Part shown: positions 25,271-34,470 of the stretch, in pieces
Layout of the letters: each line of letters begins with the position of its first letter
How positions within the stretch are numbered: the stretch's first letter is position 1
Source of the DNA: PALSA-1296 sp038322815
GTDB lineage: Bacteria; Bacteroidota; Ignavibacteria; Palsa-1295
Assembly: GCA_038322815.1 (NCBI GenBank)
Contig: JBBQGG010000011.1
Span: forward strand, 1 to 55,932
Direction: 5' to 3'
DNA: 55,932 bases
Translations under genes and position numbers: made by a program
The notes under the pieces: generated by a model
What the model was told of the DNA's origin: nothing
The model's database searches: none
What the model saw: only the letters and a program-made list of their open reading frames with translations

Positions 25271-27535
25271 ATGCTACGACTGTTTAGCCCCATCCTTATT
25301 TTTCTATTCTTCAGCGCTTCACTGCCGCTGCCTGTTTTGGCGCAGCGTTCACTCAATATTGAAAAAATTCGTAAACGGGAAATCGTAGATGTCAGGTTTG
25401 AAGGTGATAGTAATATTTCCGCCCTTGAACTCCAGAGTATTATTGCAACCAGACCTTCCAACTGGATTGAGTATACTCTTAATGGAATTACCTCCGATTG
25501 GGGATCGCCCCACCAGTTCGTCGATGAAAATAACCTTGCTGAAGATACATTAAGGATATTTGTCTATTATAGAAGCCGAGGATTTTTTGATGCTAAGGTC
25601 AGCTATTCCTATATAGAACATCAATCAACGGCAAGTCTGGATGCTTATAGCAAGGCTGAAGCACGCAACAATTTGCTTCCTCCGCAACAGTGGGAAAAGT
25701 ATCCTCTTATCGCAGACACAGTGGTTTTTCACATCGTTGAAGGAAAACCTTATAAAGTTGCTGGTTTTACTTTTGAAGGATTAGAAAAACTTCCAATGGA
25801 TTTACAAAATACGATCACTTCCAAGATCGGAATAAAAGTAAATTCGCAATATTCCAAAGATGCATTAGATCTGGAAATTCTTCGGGTAAAGGAAATTTTG
25901 GGAGAGAATGGATATCCTTTTTTATCCTTACCAAATGGTGCAACCGTCATCGAAATGGATACTTCTTCTAAGACAATAACGATCTCACTAAAATTTAAAA
26001 CCGGTCCTCGTATTCGTGTTGGTGGGCCAAGGATAATAAATGATACTGCATTTGCCAAATATGGATACGTTGAAGAGCAGGTAATTCGCAGGCAGATCAC
26101 TTTGGACTCCGGGACGTGGTATGAAAATTCCGATAAGGTTGAAACCCAACGGGGCATCAGTAAACTCGGAACATTTCAATATATTAATATCGAACTTGAC
26201 ACCTCAGCTTTTGCAAATCTACCCGATTCATCAAAAAATGGACTTATATTACCAGTAATAATCTTCTTGCGAATGCGTCCGTCATGGGAAATCACACCCG
26301 GTCCGTATGCGGGAGAAAACAGACAGGGTGAATTTATTCTTGGCTTAGGCGTTTCGTACAGCAACCGAAATCTCTTTCATGTAGCTGATAATTTAACGCT
26401 TCAGGCAACGTACCAGTTTTTTCCGCTTCCATCAATTCAAAAGCGTTGGAGTTTGAGTGGTGACTTTGTTTTTCCCTATATCGGTATCAAAAACGTCCCC
26501 TTTATTATTTCTCCAAGTTTTTCGTATGCGTGGGTCTTTAAAAAGTATTTAGAAGAAGTATATGGTGGTAGTCTGGGGCTGAACTTCGAACTTTTAAATA
26601 CACCTACCTTTCGGCTCACCTATTTACCAAAAGGCTCTCTGCAATTTGTTCAAAGAGAATACTACGATTCAACACTTCGTCCCTTGGGAAATACATCATT
26701 TGTTTTGAACCCGCAACAACTTAATTCAATTTATTCGCACGAGCTAAAAGCGGACTGGACAAATGATCCTCAGTATCCCTCTCACGGATCTTATACATCT
26801 TGGTCATTTCAATGGGCATTGCCGCTTCTTAAGATTATTTTTCCCGGTGCTACTCTTCCCAGTGCTTCTTATCTAAAAAATACTTTGCAGTTTAAGACAT
26901 ATTTTGATCTTGGCTCTTCTTCTGGCAGAAGTGTTTTAGCTTATCGAATAATGGGCGGACTTATTTCGCTTTCCGATCCGGGAAACCCCAATAAAGATCC
27001 TCTTATAGAAGACCGATATTATGGCGGCGGCACAAATTCGTTACGCGGTTGGTCGGCAAGAAGTTTACTTGTATCAAATGATAACTCCCTCGGCCGTCCG
27101 CAATTTGGCGGTTATAAAGCGTTCGAAACAAATCTGGAATGGCGTTATGCATTAGTAAATTATCCGGTAGCGATTACTTCAATGCAGCAATTTCTTTCGG
27201 CATTACGTCTTGCCTTTTTTTGTGATGTTGGAAATATATGGGATAAAAATGTTCCTATTGCTCCGAAAAATTTTGTAATTGCCCTTGGTACCGGTTTGAG
27301 ATACTATACTTTACTGGGGGCGCTCCGATTTGATTTTGGATTTAAATTCTATGATCCGTTTCCTGATCCATACCCACCGGGAACACCCGGTACGCTTAAG
27401 CCAAATATAGATCTTTTAATGGCTGCTCCTCCGAACTCAACAACCGGAGTTTTTATTTGGGACCGTAAAGGTGGATTTTGGAATGTATTCGCAGATGTAT
27501 TTAGTTTTAAGTTTGCGTTAGGTCAGGCATTTTGA
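25271..27535 (+). CDS. Omp85-superfamily outer-membrane protein (BamA/TamA-like)
   Basis: A 754-residue outer-membrane protein with a signal peptide ending near LPVLAQ. POTRA-like repeats occupy about residues 35-300 (VRFEGDSNISALELQSII, then FTFEGLEKLPMDLQNTI, then a third with QVIRRQITLDSGTWYENSDK). A C-terminal barrel follows (D15/Bac_surface_Ag), with the lid-loop-like motif YYGGGTNSLRGWSARSL near residue 578. This is the conserved RGW-type motif of Omp85 proteins, which insert or transport beta-barrel proteins or lipids. BamA itself usually has five POTRAs, so a TamA-like or lineage-specific Omp85 is likely. The last residue is Phe, as expected for an outer-membrane barrel. Confidence 0.88.
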   Translation: MLRLFSPILIFLFFSASLPLPVLAQRSLNIEKIRKREIVDVRFEGDSNISALELQSIIATRPSNWIEYTLNGITSDWGSPHQFVDENNLAEDTLRIFVYYRSRGFFDAKVSYSYIEHQSTASLDAYSKAEARNNLLPPQQWEKYPLIADTVVFHIVEGKPYKVAGFTFEGLEKLPMDLQNTITSKIGIKVNSQYSKDALDLEILRVKEILGENGYPFLSLPNGATVIEMDTSSKTITISLKFKTGPRIRVGGPRIINDTAFAKYGYVEEQVIRRQITLDSGTWYENSDKVETQRGISKLGTFQYINIELDTSAFANLPDSSKNGLILPVIIFLRMRPSWEITPGPYAGENRQGEFILGLGVSYSNRNLFHVADNLTLQATYQFFPLPSIQKRWSLSGDFVFPYIGIKNVPFIISPSFSYAWVFKKYLEEVYGGSLGLNFELLNTPTFRLTYLPKGSLQFVQREYYDSTLRPLGNTSFVLNPQQLNSIYSHELKADWTNDPQYPSHGSYTSWSFQWALPLLKIIFPGATLPSASYLKNTLQFKTYFDLGSSSGRSVLAYRIMGGLISLSDPGNPNKDPLIEDRYYGGGTNSLRGWSARSLLVSNDNSLGRPQFGGYKAFETNLEWRYALVNYPVAITSMQQFLSALRLAFFCDVGNIWDKNVPIAPKNFVIALGTGLRYYTLLGALRFDFGFKFYDPFPDPYPPGTPGTLKPNIDLLMAAPPNSTTGVFIWDRKGGFWNVFADVFSFKFALGQAF

Positions 27536-27537
27536 TG

Positions 27538-29298
27538 TTATCTGCCTAACTTCCAAATCTCAGAAGGAAAAGTACCTTTGTTGAATTTTACAAGCAAACT
27601 GTCGTTATCCGAAAGCGGCTTTTTTTCATTGATTAACCCATGAAAGCGATCGGCATCGAGACCTGTTTGAAGGAACAGATAATAATTATTTTGGCTTCGG
27701 GATGAATCAAGAACCCGACTAAGTTTTGTAGAATCCACTAAATATGCAATAGCAATATCTTCCCGCCTGAGTGCACGAAAATACGAACGTACATAACCCA
27801 ATAAAAAAGTATACTGAGCATAAAGCTTATATTCATCATCTTTTGATGTCATCTCATCAGCCTCTCCAATTCCGTAAAGATTCGAACCTGCAAGAAGCAC
27901 TGTACTATTCAAAGGCAGATTCGCTCCCATCCATTTGATGCCATCGTTAGCATTATACCTGACATCGCGCACATTGCGTAGTAATTGTTCTTTTGCTTTC
28001 ATTACCGGTAATCCTTCAAACAATCCTCCGATGATTGCGAGTATGACGAAAGATATAATCGAATATCTGATATTTTTCTTTGCCCAGTAAGGTTTAACAA
28101 AAGTCGAGATTTCCTTCACGAGGAATGACCAATATACTCCGGCTATCACGAGAAGAACAAATGATAATTCTGTTAGTTGAGTTTTTACGAGCATTACCGT
28201 GATCATAAGAACGGCAAGAATAATAATTACAGACATGCTGAATAGCAAGAGTAGTTTATTGACCCGGTTTTCTCTTTTTCTGGTGATATTTAGAATAGGT
28301 GCAATAAGTAGAATAGCCGCAAATGCAAAGAGTGTATGGATTAAAAGAACTGCGATTATTGTAGAGAGGACAAACACTATTAATAACCCGGGTAAGGACA
28401 CGTTCTTCAAAACGAACTGGCGCAAAATACTATATAGCAGTGGTGACACTAAAAGAACTCGGGCAATAGGATTTAATAATGAATCAGCATAATAACGCAA
28501 TCTGTCATTAATAAAAAACATTAATTGGTCGTGTGAAATAGTATTGATATTAAAAAATCTATTTGAGCGGGTTGGCGAAGCAAAATATAATTTTAACGAG
28601 ATGAGAAGGAAAACGAGGTAGAGCAACAATGCAATGATTTTCTGCGGATGAGTATTGCTCACCCATGCCTTTTTTACGTCACCATAACAAAAGATAAACG
28701 TACCAACTAAAACCGAATGAACAAGCAACAGGGCAGGCTCTTTTGCAAGAACGGCAAATATTCCGCAAGCAATTCCGATAGTCCATAACTTGATTCGCCC
28801 TTCAAGTAGTCCCCGCACACCATAATACCATGACGGAGCAATAAAGAGCAACTCCAGAGTGAATGTCAGATCACCATACCAGAAAAGGACGTTTAATATC
28901 GGAAGAAATGCCAGCCAAAATAAACCAGTCGTAAAATATAGAGCAGAGTTCTCTTTTGCAATATAGCGCGCTGTCTTTCCTGCGTATGCCAAGCCGATAA
29001 GAAATGACCCGACGAGGACAAAATGCCAGGGGAAATAATGATTGATTCCGGCAGTATGAGTCAAGAGCCAGATGGTCATAGCAAAAACAGGCCGGACACT
29101 ACGGACGATCTCACCTCGTTCAATATTAAAAGCATCCCAGAATGAATGTTCACGTGCCCAGTCCATGTGGAGGACGTCGTCAAGCCGGAACGGCATTAAA
29201 TAAACTGTTGTGAAGACGAACAGAATTGAAATGCTGCCGAGAATGAAAAGTATATCAAGAATTCTATTGAACTGCTTTTTTTCTTCTTTTACCGGCAT
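27538..29298 (-). CDS. polytopic membrane protein, GT-C glycosyltransferase-like
   Basis: A 586-residue integral membrane protein with about 11-12 hydrophobic helices between residues 10 and 420 and a soluble C-terminal part of about 150 residues. An acidic pair sits in the first extracytoplasmic loop (PFRLDDVLHMDWA, near residue 35). A D/E-rich motif there is typical of GT-C fold, polyprenyl-sugar-using glycosyltransferases. I cannot name the substrate. It ends 2 nt from the convergent Omp85-like gene. A TATTTTTG -7 box lies 27 nt upstream of its ATG. Confidence 0.6.
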   Translation of the reverse strand: MPVKEEKKQFNRILDILFILGSISILFVFTTVYLMPFRLDDVLHMDWAREHSFWDAFNIERGEIVRSVRPVFAMTIWLLTHTAGINHYFPWHFVLVGSFLIGLAYAGKTARYIAKENSALYFTTGLFWLAFLPILNVLFWYGDLTFTLELLFIAPSWYYGVRGLLEGRIKLWTIGIACGIFAVLAKEPALLLVHSVLVGTFIFCYGDVKKAWVSNTHPQKIIALLLYLVFLLISLKLYFASPTRSNRFFNINTISHDQLMFFINDRLRYYADSLLNPIARVLLVSPLLYSILRQFVLKNVSLPGLLIVFVLSTIIAVLLIHTLFAFAAILLIAPILNITRKRENRVNKLLLLFSMSVIIILAVLMITVMLVKTQLTELSFVLLVIAGVYWSFLVKEISTFVKPYWAKKNIRYSIISFVILAIIGGLFEGLPVMKAKEQLLRNVRDVRYNANDGIKWMGANLPLNSTVLLAGSNLYGIGEADEMTSKDDEYKLYAQYTFLLGYVRSYFRALRREDIAIAYLVDSTKLSRVLDSSRSQNNYYLFLQTGLDADRFHGLINEKKPLSDNDSLLVKFNKGTFPSEIWKLGR

Positions 29299-29324
29299 CT
29301 ATTAGTACCCAAAAAAAATATATG

Positions 29325-29332
29325 CAAAAATA
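29325..29332 (-). promoter_or_regulatory. -7 box for the GT-C-like gene
   Basis: The complement reads TATTTTTG, 27 nt before the ATG at 29298. It lies in the divergent region between this gene and the EamA transporter. Confidence 0.5.
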
Positions 29333-29401
29333 TGACATTGTGAGAACGGATATTCAAAAGAATGGTTTGAATAAGTCCTATTATTTTAGGAGCAAAAATA
29401 A

Positions 29402-30283
29402 GTGACCAAAGATTCGAAAGCACGTTTCTACATTCTTTATGGACTGATCTGTATTATCTGGGGTTCGACATGGCTGGTGATCCATATCGGAGCTAATGCC
29501 TCATTGCCGCCATTCACAGGCGCTGCCTTGCGATTTCTGCTTGCCACAGTCCTGATATGGGGGTATGTCATCTACAAGAAGATTCCACTACCGAGTAGTG
29601 AAAAAGAGTGGGGTGCTGTTGTGCTTATAGGAGCACTGAGCAATGGTTTATCATTCGGAGTAGTTTATTGGACAACTCAGTACATCCCATCTGGACTCGG
29701 AGCAGTGATCTTTGGAACCATGCCACTTTGGACTGCACTTATATCACATTGGGCTTTGCATACTGAGAGACTTTCACCAAAAAAGATGCTTGGAATTATT
29801 CTTGGTATACTTGGCATTGCAACGATCTTTTATCCTCAGTTTGCTAAAGTGGATTCAACTCATCTTTGGGCAATGGCGTTATTTCTGATTGCTCCTATAG
29901 TCAGCGCAATAAGCGCAATTGTGACAAAACGCTCAACAAAGGATATAGCACCGCTTATGCTCAATGCCATCACAACTTCTGTTGGGTTTGTTATTCTCGG
30001 CATTATAGCTTTGCTTAAAGAGCCTTGGCAGGATGTTACGTTTAATTTTACTCAACTATGGACGATCGGATATCTTGCGATCTTCGGTACGATCGTGACA
30101 TTCGGTATTTACTTCAGACTCATCAAAGAAACATCTGCCGTTACAATGACATATGTTGCTATAATAACGCCTGTTATCGCCGTGATATTAGGATGGTTGA
30201 TACTAAATGAGCGTTTGGATTATTATGCTCTTGCTGGATCCGGCCTTGTTATTTGTGGAGTTGGGATTTCGCTCAGAATGTGA
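29402..30283 (+). CDS. EamA-family (drug/metabolite) transporter
   Basis: An inner-membrane exporter of 293 aa with ten predicted helices in two EamA halves. The first half begins ILYGLICIIWGSTWLVI and contains AALRFLLATVL; the second begins near residue 150 and ends in LNERLDYYALAGSGLVICGV, both classic EamA motifs. Substrates of the family include amino acids and other metabolites and cannot be deduced here. The start is GTG at 29402. The 3' end overlaps the convergent HAD gene by 61 bp. Confidence 0.9.
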   Translation: MTKDSKARFYILYGLICIIWGSTWLVIHIGANASLPPFTGAALRFLLATVLIWGYVIYKKIPLPSSEKEWGAVVLIGALSNGLSFGVVYWTTQYIPSGLGAVIFGTMPLWTALISHWALHTERLSPKKMLGIILGILGIATIFYPQFAKVDSTHLWAMALFLIAPIVSAISAIVTKRSTKDIAPLMLNAITTSVGFVILGIIALLKEPWQDVTFNFTQLWTIGYLAIFGTIVTFGIYFRLIKETSAVTMTYVAIITPVIAVILGWLILNERLDYYALAGSGLVICGVGISLRM

Positions 30284-30975
30284 TGCAAAACATTTTCAAT
30301 CGGTGCTAAAGAAGATATTTCTGCAATTTTTGGATCGGGAGAGGCAATACCGCTTCGATTGAACCATATCGGACGAATTCCTGCATTTATTGAGCCAACT
30401 ATATCATTTTCCCATGAGTCTCCAATAAGCACAGATTCTCCTGCAGTAAATTTACTGCGTTCAATGGCAACATCGAAGATTTTCCTATCTGGCTTCGCTG
30501 CACCTACTTCTTCACTGATGGCAAAGAAATCGATGTATTCACTAATGCCAAGTCGTTTCATCTTCTCCATCTGTTCGGCAAGCAGGTTGTTTGAGATAAT
30601 TCCAATGGAAAAATCGTGACTTAGCGTTTTCAGAAGTTCAATACTACCCGGCACAACACGTTCAGATTTGTAATATGAACTTAGGTAAAATGCACCCAAT
30701 GCAATCGGATCGAAATTATCTTCTTGCCGAAATTCTTCCAAAAATTTTTGCCATCTGATACGCCGTGCATCCTGAAGGGAAATTTCTCCTTTAAGAAGCT
30801 TGGAATGGACTTCTTCGAGAAGTTTATGGCTTAGTTGCGTTAGATGTTCAAGTGGGTAATCTTGCAGAAAAGCATGTTTATCCCGCAATGCAGTGATTGC
30901 GGAAGTGATATGATAACTATGATCGTAGAGTGTATCGTCAAGGTCAAATAATACTACTTTTACCTTATAACTCAT
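30223..30975 (-). CDS. HAD-superfamily hydrolase (YjjG/PGP-like)
   Basis: A 250-residue phosphatase-type HAD protein. Motif I is FDLDDTLYDH (residues 10-19), motif II lies in SIGIISNNLL, motif III Lys in GAAKPDRKIF and motif IV in VLIGDSWENDIVGS. The helical cap sits between motifs I and II, as in YjjG nucleotidases. It overlaps the downstream neighbour pip by 4 bp (ATGA) and shares its transcript. Its last 20 codons run over the 3' end of the convergent EamA gene. Confidence 0.88.
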   Translation of the reverse strand: MSYKVKVVLFDLDDTLYDHSYHITSAITALRDKHAFLQDYPLEHLTQLSHKLLEEVHSKLLKGEISLQDARRIRWQKFLEEFRQEDNFDPIALGAFYLSSYYKSERVVPGSIELLKTLSHDFSIGIISNNLLAEQMEKMKRLGISEYIDFFAISEEVGAAKPDRKIFDVAIERSKFTAGESVLIGDSWENDIVGSINAGIRPIWFNRSGIASPDPKIAEISSLAPIENVLHHILSEIPTPQITRPDPARA

Positions 30976-31907
30976 AGATTGACTCTATACTTATTCGTCG
31001 ACTCGACTAGTGCCGCGGTTATCTCTTCTTCAAATTGTGAATGCCCGGAGCGCGGGCAAACGATTAATTCCGCATCTGGAAGCGCTTGGTGAAGATCGTA
31101 TGCGTTCTGCATCGCACAGACAACATCATATCTTCCATGCACCATCGTAATGGGAATTTGCTTAATCTTATAAGCATCTCGAAGCAACTGCCCCTCTTCG
31201 AGAAAGCAGTTGTTAAGAATATAATGGCATTCGATACGTGCGAAGTTGATTGCAAATTGGTCATCAGTAGGTTTCTCAGTCGTAACGAGTTTAATGATCG
31301 ACCACTCCCAATCGCTCCATTTTTTAGCTGCTGCAAGTTGTTTATTTTTATCAGTTGAGGTAAGAACCTTATAGTATGCTTGTGGATAGCTTTCTCCTTT
31401 TTCAAGTTCTACTCCGCTGCAAAAATCAGCCCATTGTTCAGGAAATAATTGACTCGCTCCATTGTCATAAAGCCATTCATTATCTTTATGGCGCGAAAGA
31501 AAAATGCCTCTTAAGATCAGATGAGTAACCCTCTCAGGGTATTTTTGCGAATAGGAAAGTCCCAGAGTTGAGCCCCATGAACCGCCGAGTACGAGCCATT
31601 TTTCAATTCCAAGATGCTGCCGCAGCTTTTCAATATCACCGACAATATCCCATGTTGTATTCTCTTCGAGGATTGCAAGCGGTGAACTCCTGCCACAGGC
31701 ACGTTGATCGAAAAGAATGATACGATAATGGCCAGGATCGAAAAAGCGGCGCATATCAGGGGAGCATCCTGCTCCAGGTCCTCCATGGAGGATTACTGCT
31801 GGTTGACCTTTTGGATTGCCAACCTCTTCATAATAAATGGTGTGAATATCGGAAACCTTCAACTCTCCTTGATTGTAAGGTTCGATGGGTGAATAAAGCT
31901 CTGTCAT
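30972..31907 (-). CDS. pip: prolyl aminopeptidase
   Basis: An alpha/beta-hydrolase that removes N-terminal proline (family S33). The oxyanion HGGPGAGC motif, catalytic Ser in GGSWGSTLGL, Asp in GRYDVV and His in PRSGHSQFE are all present. I chose the ATG at 31907 (MTELYSPIEPY), which gives 311 aa, the usual length. The longer frame upstream to 32069 would run into the divergent E1-alpha gene and lacks homology. Together with the peptide transporter and the TPP-II-like protease this hints at peptide use. Confidence 0.93.
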   Translation of the reverse strand: MTELYSPIEPYNQGELKVSDIHTIYYEEVGNPKGQPAVILHGGPGAGCSPDMRRFFDPGHYRIILFDQRACGRSSPLAILEENTTWDIVGDIEKLRQHLGIEKWLVLGGSWGSTLGLSYSQKYPERVTHLILRGIFLSRHKDNEWLYDNGASQLFPEQWADFCSGVELEKGESYPQAYYKVLTSTDKNKQLAAAKKWSDWEWSIIKLVTTEKPTDDQFAINFARIECHYILNNCFLEEGQLLRDAYKIKQIPITMVHGRYDVVCAMQNAYDLHQALPDAELIVCPRSGHSQFEEEITAALVESTNKYRVNL

Positions 31908-31982
31908 TTTTTCGTGATTGTAATTGCTTGATGATTGTTCTATATCACAGTTACATACAACTGACACCCGAAACGTGTTCCC

Positions 31983-32936
31983 ATGACGAAAGAACAACTC
32001 ATTTTTGCATATAAAAACATGCTTCTTGCGCGCGAATTCGATCATGCGCTTATTAATCTTTACCGCCAATCAAAAATCGTAGGAGGAGTGTATTCGCAAA
32101 TAGGCAATGAGGCTTCGAGCGTGGGGACAGCAATGGCTCTTGTGGACGGCGATATAATTTTTCCGATGCATCGCGATAACGGAGCGCATTTCGTCCGCGG
32201 GATGACTGCCAATGAGATGGCTATAAATTTTCTCTTCCGGAAGGGCTCAATGACACGGGGCACCGACGGTACAGGACATTTCGCAGATGCAAAGCGAAAA
32301 ATATATGGAAATGTTTCGCATCTCGGAGCAATGGTACCCGTTGCCGCAGGCGCAGCGTTAGCTCAGAAATTATCGAAGAACGGATTTGTCGTGCTTAATT
32401 ATATCGGAGATGGCGGCGCTTCGGTCGGAGAAGTCCATGAAGGATTGATGATGGCTTCCACTCTTGAATTACCTTTCATTCTGGTGATCGAAAACAATCA
32501 ATACGCTTATTCAACGCCACTTTCTAAGCAATCACATAATCCAAAATTATCGGACCGAGCAATAGGTTATGGCATTCCCGGAGAATCCGTTGACGGAACA
32601 GATATAGAAGCCGTATATGAAGCCACTACGAAGGCAGTTGCTAATGCCCGAAATGGCAACGGACCTTCGATCATCGAAACAATAACAATGCGAATGCGCG
32701 GACATGCCGAGCATGATGCATTCGAATATGTGCCGAAAGAAATGCTGCAAGAGTGGGATAAAAAAGATCCTGTTAGGAAAACAGCCGAACTCGCTCTTAA
32801 AAAAGGTTTATCAAAAAAAGAACTTGACGCGATAGAGCAAGAGGCGAAATCAGAAATTCAAGAAGCGATTGATTATGCGAACACACTTCCAGATTCGGAT
32901 GTGGAAGAGGCATTTAGGAATGTTTTTGTAGGTTAA
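31983..32936 (+). CDS. thiamine-diphosphate-dependent dehydrogenase E1 component, alpha subunit
   Basis: The alpha subunit of a 2-oxoacid (pyruvate, branched-chain or acetoin) dehydrogenase E1, 317 aa. The ThDP motif begins GDGGASVGEVHEG and ends about 28 residues later with IENNQYAYSTP. The phosphorylation-loop-like segment MRMRGHAEHDAFEYVP is also seen. The beta subunit is normally next door but is absent; the convergent PfkB gene overlaps its stop by 4 bp. The beta subunit must be elsewhere, so the substrate cannot be fixed. Confidence 0.9.
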   Translation: MTKEQLIFAYKNMLLAREFDHALINLYRQSKIVGGVYSQIGNEASSVGTAMALVDGDIIFPMHRDNGAHFVRGMTANEMAINFLFRKGSMTRGTDGTGHFADAKRKIYGNVSHLGAMVPVAAGAALAQKLSKNGFVVLNYIGDGGASVGEVHEGLMMASTLELPFILVIENNQYAYSTPLSKQSHNPKLSDRAIGYGIPGESVDGTDIEAVYEATTKAVANARNGNGPSIIETITMRMRGHAEHDAFEYVPKEMLQEWDKKDPVRKTAELALKKGLSKKELDAIEQEAKSEIQEAIDYANTLPDSDVEEAFRNVFVG

Positions 32937-33886
32937 GATATTATTTCATTCGATAACGGTGCTATAAGTATTTCTTCCAAGCTCTGCAGTTCAGTATTCC
33001 ATCCTGCCCATGTTTCTGCATGCCAGAGAGCTTCTTGCTCTGTAGTACCAAGCGTTTTTGTTAGAGTATAGAGTGCACCGAAAACGTCTCCTGAGCCAGT
33101 TGTATTTACGATTGCTTTTTTATTGGGTTCTTTATTCCAGATTTTTTCGTGCTTAAAATCGAATGATGTTGCACCTCTTTCTGCGCGGGTTACCACAACA
33201 GTTTTTGGACTTCCATGTTCATCCGAGAGTCTTCGTATTTCAGCAAGCAATTGCTTCTCGTTTGTAATCTCAGGCGCAGCGAACCAATCCGTTTCCGTTT
33301 CATTCATTTGTATCGAGTCAACATTCATCATCCATTCGCGCCAAAGTCTGACTCCGGATATTTTTCTTGGCTTGTTCTCATCTTCTGATAGTTTGCCTAG
33401 GACAAGGGCATGAACATCAAGATGAATATAAGCCTTCGTTTGTCCGCGGATCCATTTCAACGTTTCAAGCGAAATATCAAAACCTGAGATCATATTAATA
33501 AATAGTCCGTCAAGAGAGGCAAGATCGACCCATGATAATTCTTCTGCAGTCATCGGCGGCAAAATGTTGGGACAATGTTCTGTTCTATGTGCTTCATCTG
33601 AATAAACAAGTCTGACGCGATTTGTAAGTGATTCAGTCGGAAAAAGTTTTGAAAGATCTTTGAAATGGTGAAGAAGTGAGTAAAGGGGGAGTATGATCTC
33701 GCGGTCAGGAGTGGATGTCCAGGACAGTGGAAGAAATTTAACATCAACGAAGGATTCCCTTACAGCACGCTCAAGGGCTGCATAGGAATAGAGTATTCCA
33801 CCTAATGCCTGCTCCGTCATCTCTCCACTTGGGGAGATGATCTCATCAATACAAGGCTGTCCGATTATACCGATGCGTTTAGTCAT
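32933..33886 (-). CDS. PfkB-family carbohydrate/nucleoside kinase
   Basis: A ribokinase-fold sugar kinase. The C-terminal signature is NTTGSGDVFGALYTL: the catalytic Asp is present, but the usual GAGD is GSGD. The N-terminal IGIIGQPCIDEI and GGILYSYAALE match the substrate-side motif. I chose the ATG at 33886 (MTKRIGIIG), 317 aa; upstream codons to 34054 are AT-rich and overlap arsC. A TATTTTTG box ends 5 nt before this ATG, so the mRNA is probably leaderless, which supports the start. Substrate unknown; KDG kinase is possible given the kdu cluster but not shown. Confidence 0.8.
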   Translation of the reverse strand: MTKRIGIIGQPCIDEIISPSGEMTEQALGGILYSYAALERAVRESFVDVKFLPLSWTSTPDREIILPLYSLLHHFKDLSKLFPTESLTNRVRLVYSDEAHRTEHCPNILPPMTAEELSWVDLASLDGLFINMISGFDISLETLKWIRGQTKAYIHLDVHALVLGKLSEDENKPRKISGVRLWREWMMNVDSIQMNETETDWFAAPEITNEKQLLAEIRRLSDEHGSPKTVVVTRAERGATSFDFKHEKIWNKEPNKKAIVNTTGSGDVFGALYTLTKTLGTTEQEALWHAETWAGWNTELQSLEEILIAPLSNEIIS

Positions 33887-33890
33887 CTTG

Positions 33891-33898
33891 CAAAAATA
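33891..33898 (-). promoter_or_regulatory. -7 box directly abutting the PfkB kinase start
   Basis: The complement reads TATTTTTG and only 4 nt (CAAG) separate it from the ATG at 33886. Transcription about 6 nt past the box would start at or within the start codon, a leaderless arrangement like that of kduD. Confidence 0.55.
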
Positions 33899-33984
33899 CG
33901 AAGATTTTATATAAAGATAATATTCACCCGAAACCAAATGCCAATAAATCTTCTTAAGGTATCTGATTAGTTGTAATTTTTTAG

Positions 33985-34464
33985 ATGTCAGAAAAAACAA
34001 GAATACTCTTTCTCTGTACCGGAAATTCCTGCCGGAGCCAGATGGCAGAGGCATTGATGAATCATCATGGTGGCAATCGCTTTACTGCTTTTAGCGCCGG
34101 TTCATTTCCTTCTGGAAGCGTTCATCCTCTTGCAATCGAAACGATGCACGAGATGAGCTTGGATATTTCTCATAATAAATCAAAATCTCTTGATCTCTAT
34201 GTCAAAGATCGATGGGATATTATCATAACGGTTTGTGATAATGCTAAAGAAAACTGCCCAATATTTCCCGGTAAAATGATCAGAGGCCATTGGGGCTTTG
34301 AAGATCCTGCTGAGTTCGAAGGTACTAATGAGCAGAAGCGAGTATTCTTCCGAAAGATCGCAGCGGAGATCGAGCACCGCATTCGTCTATTGCTTGCTTT
34401 GCCTGAAGATACATTGCCGTTTATTCAATATGAGCGTGCGGTAAAAGAAATAGGTTTGAAATAA
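33985..34464 (+). CDS. arsC: arsenate reductase, low-molecular-weight phosphatase type
   Basis: Thioredoxin-coupled arsenate reductase of 159 aa. The P-loop is CTGNSCRSQMAEAL at residues 11-24. The redox cysteines sit in TVCDNAKENCPIFPG, as in the S. aureus ArsC class, and the general acid is in EDPAE. It reduces As(V) to As(III). An aquaporin gene follows 6 nt downstream and would let arsenite out, giving a two-gene detoxification unit. No ArsR repressor is visible nearby. Confidence 0.9.
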   Translation: MSEKTRILFLCTGNSCRSQMAEALMNHHGGNRFTAFSAGSFPSGSVHPLAIETMHEMSLDISHNKSKSLDLYVKDRWDIIITVCDNAKENCPIFPGKMIRGHWGFEDPAEFEGTNEQKRVFFRKIAAEIEHRIRLLLALPEDTLPFIQYERAVKEIGLK

Positions 34465-34470
34465 ATAGCG

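Noticed and set aside
31908..32069. N-terminal extension of prolyl aminopeptidase
   Set aside because: It overlaps the divergent E1-alpha gene and has no homology; family length is reached from the ATG at 31907.
33887..34054. N-terminal extension of the PfkB kinase
   Set aside because: It runs into arsC on the other strand and crosses the probable promoter; the family starts at MTKRIGIIG.
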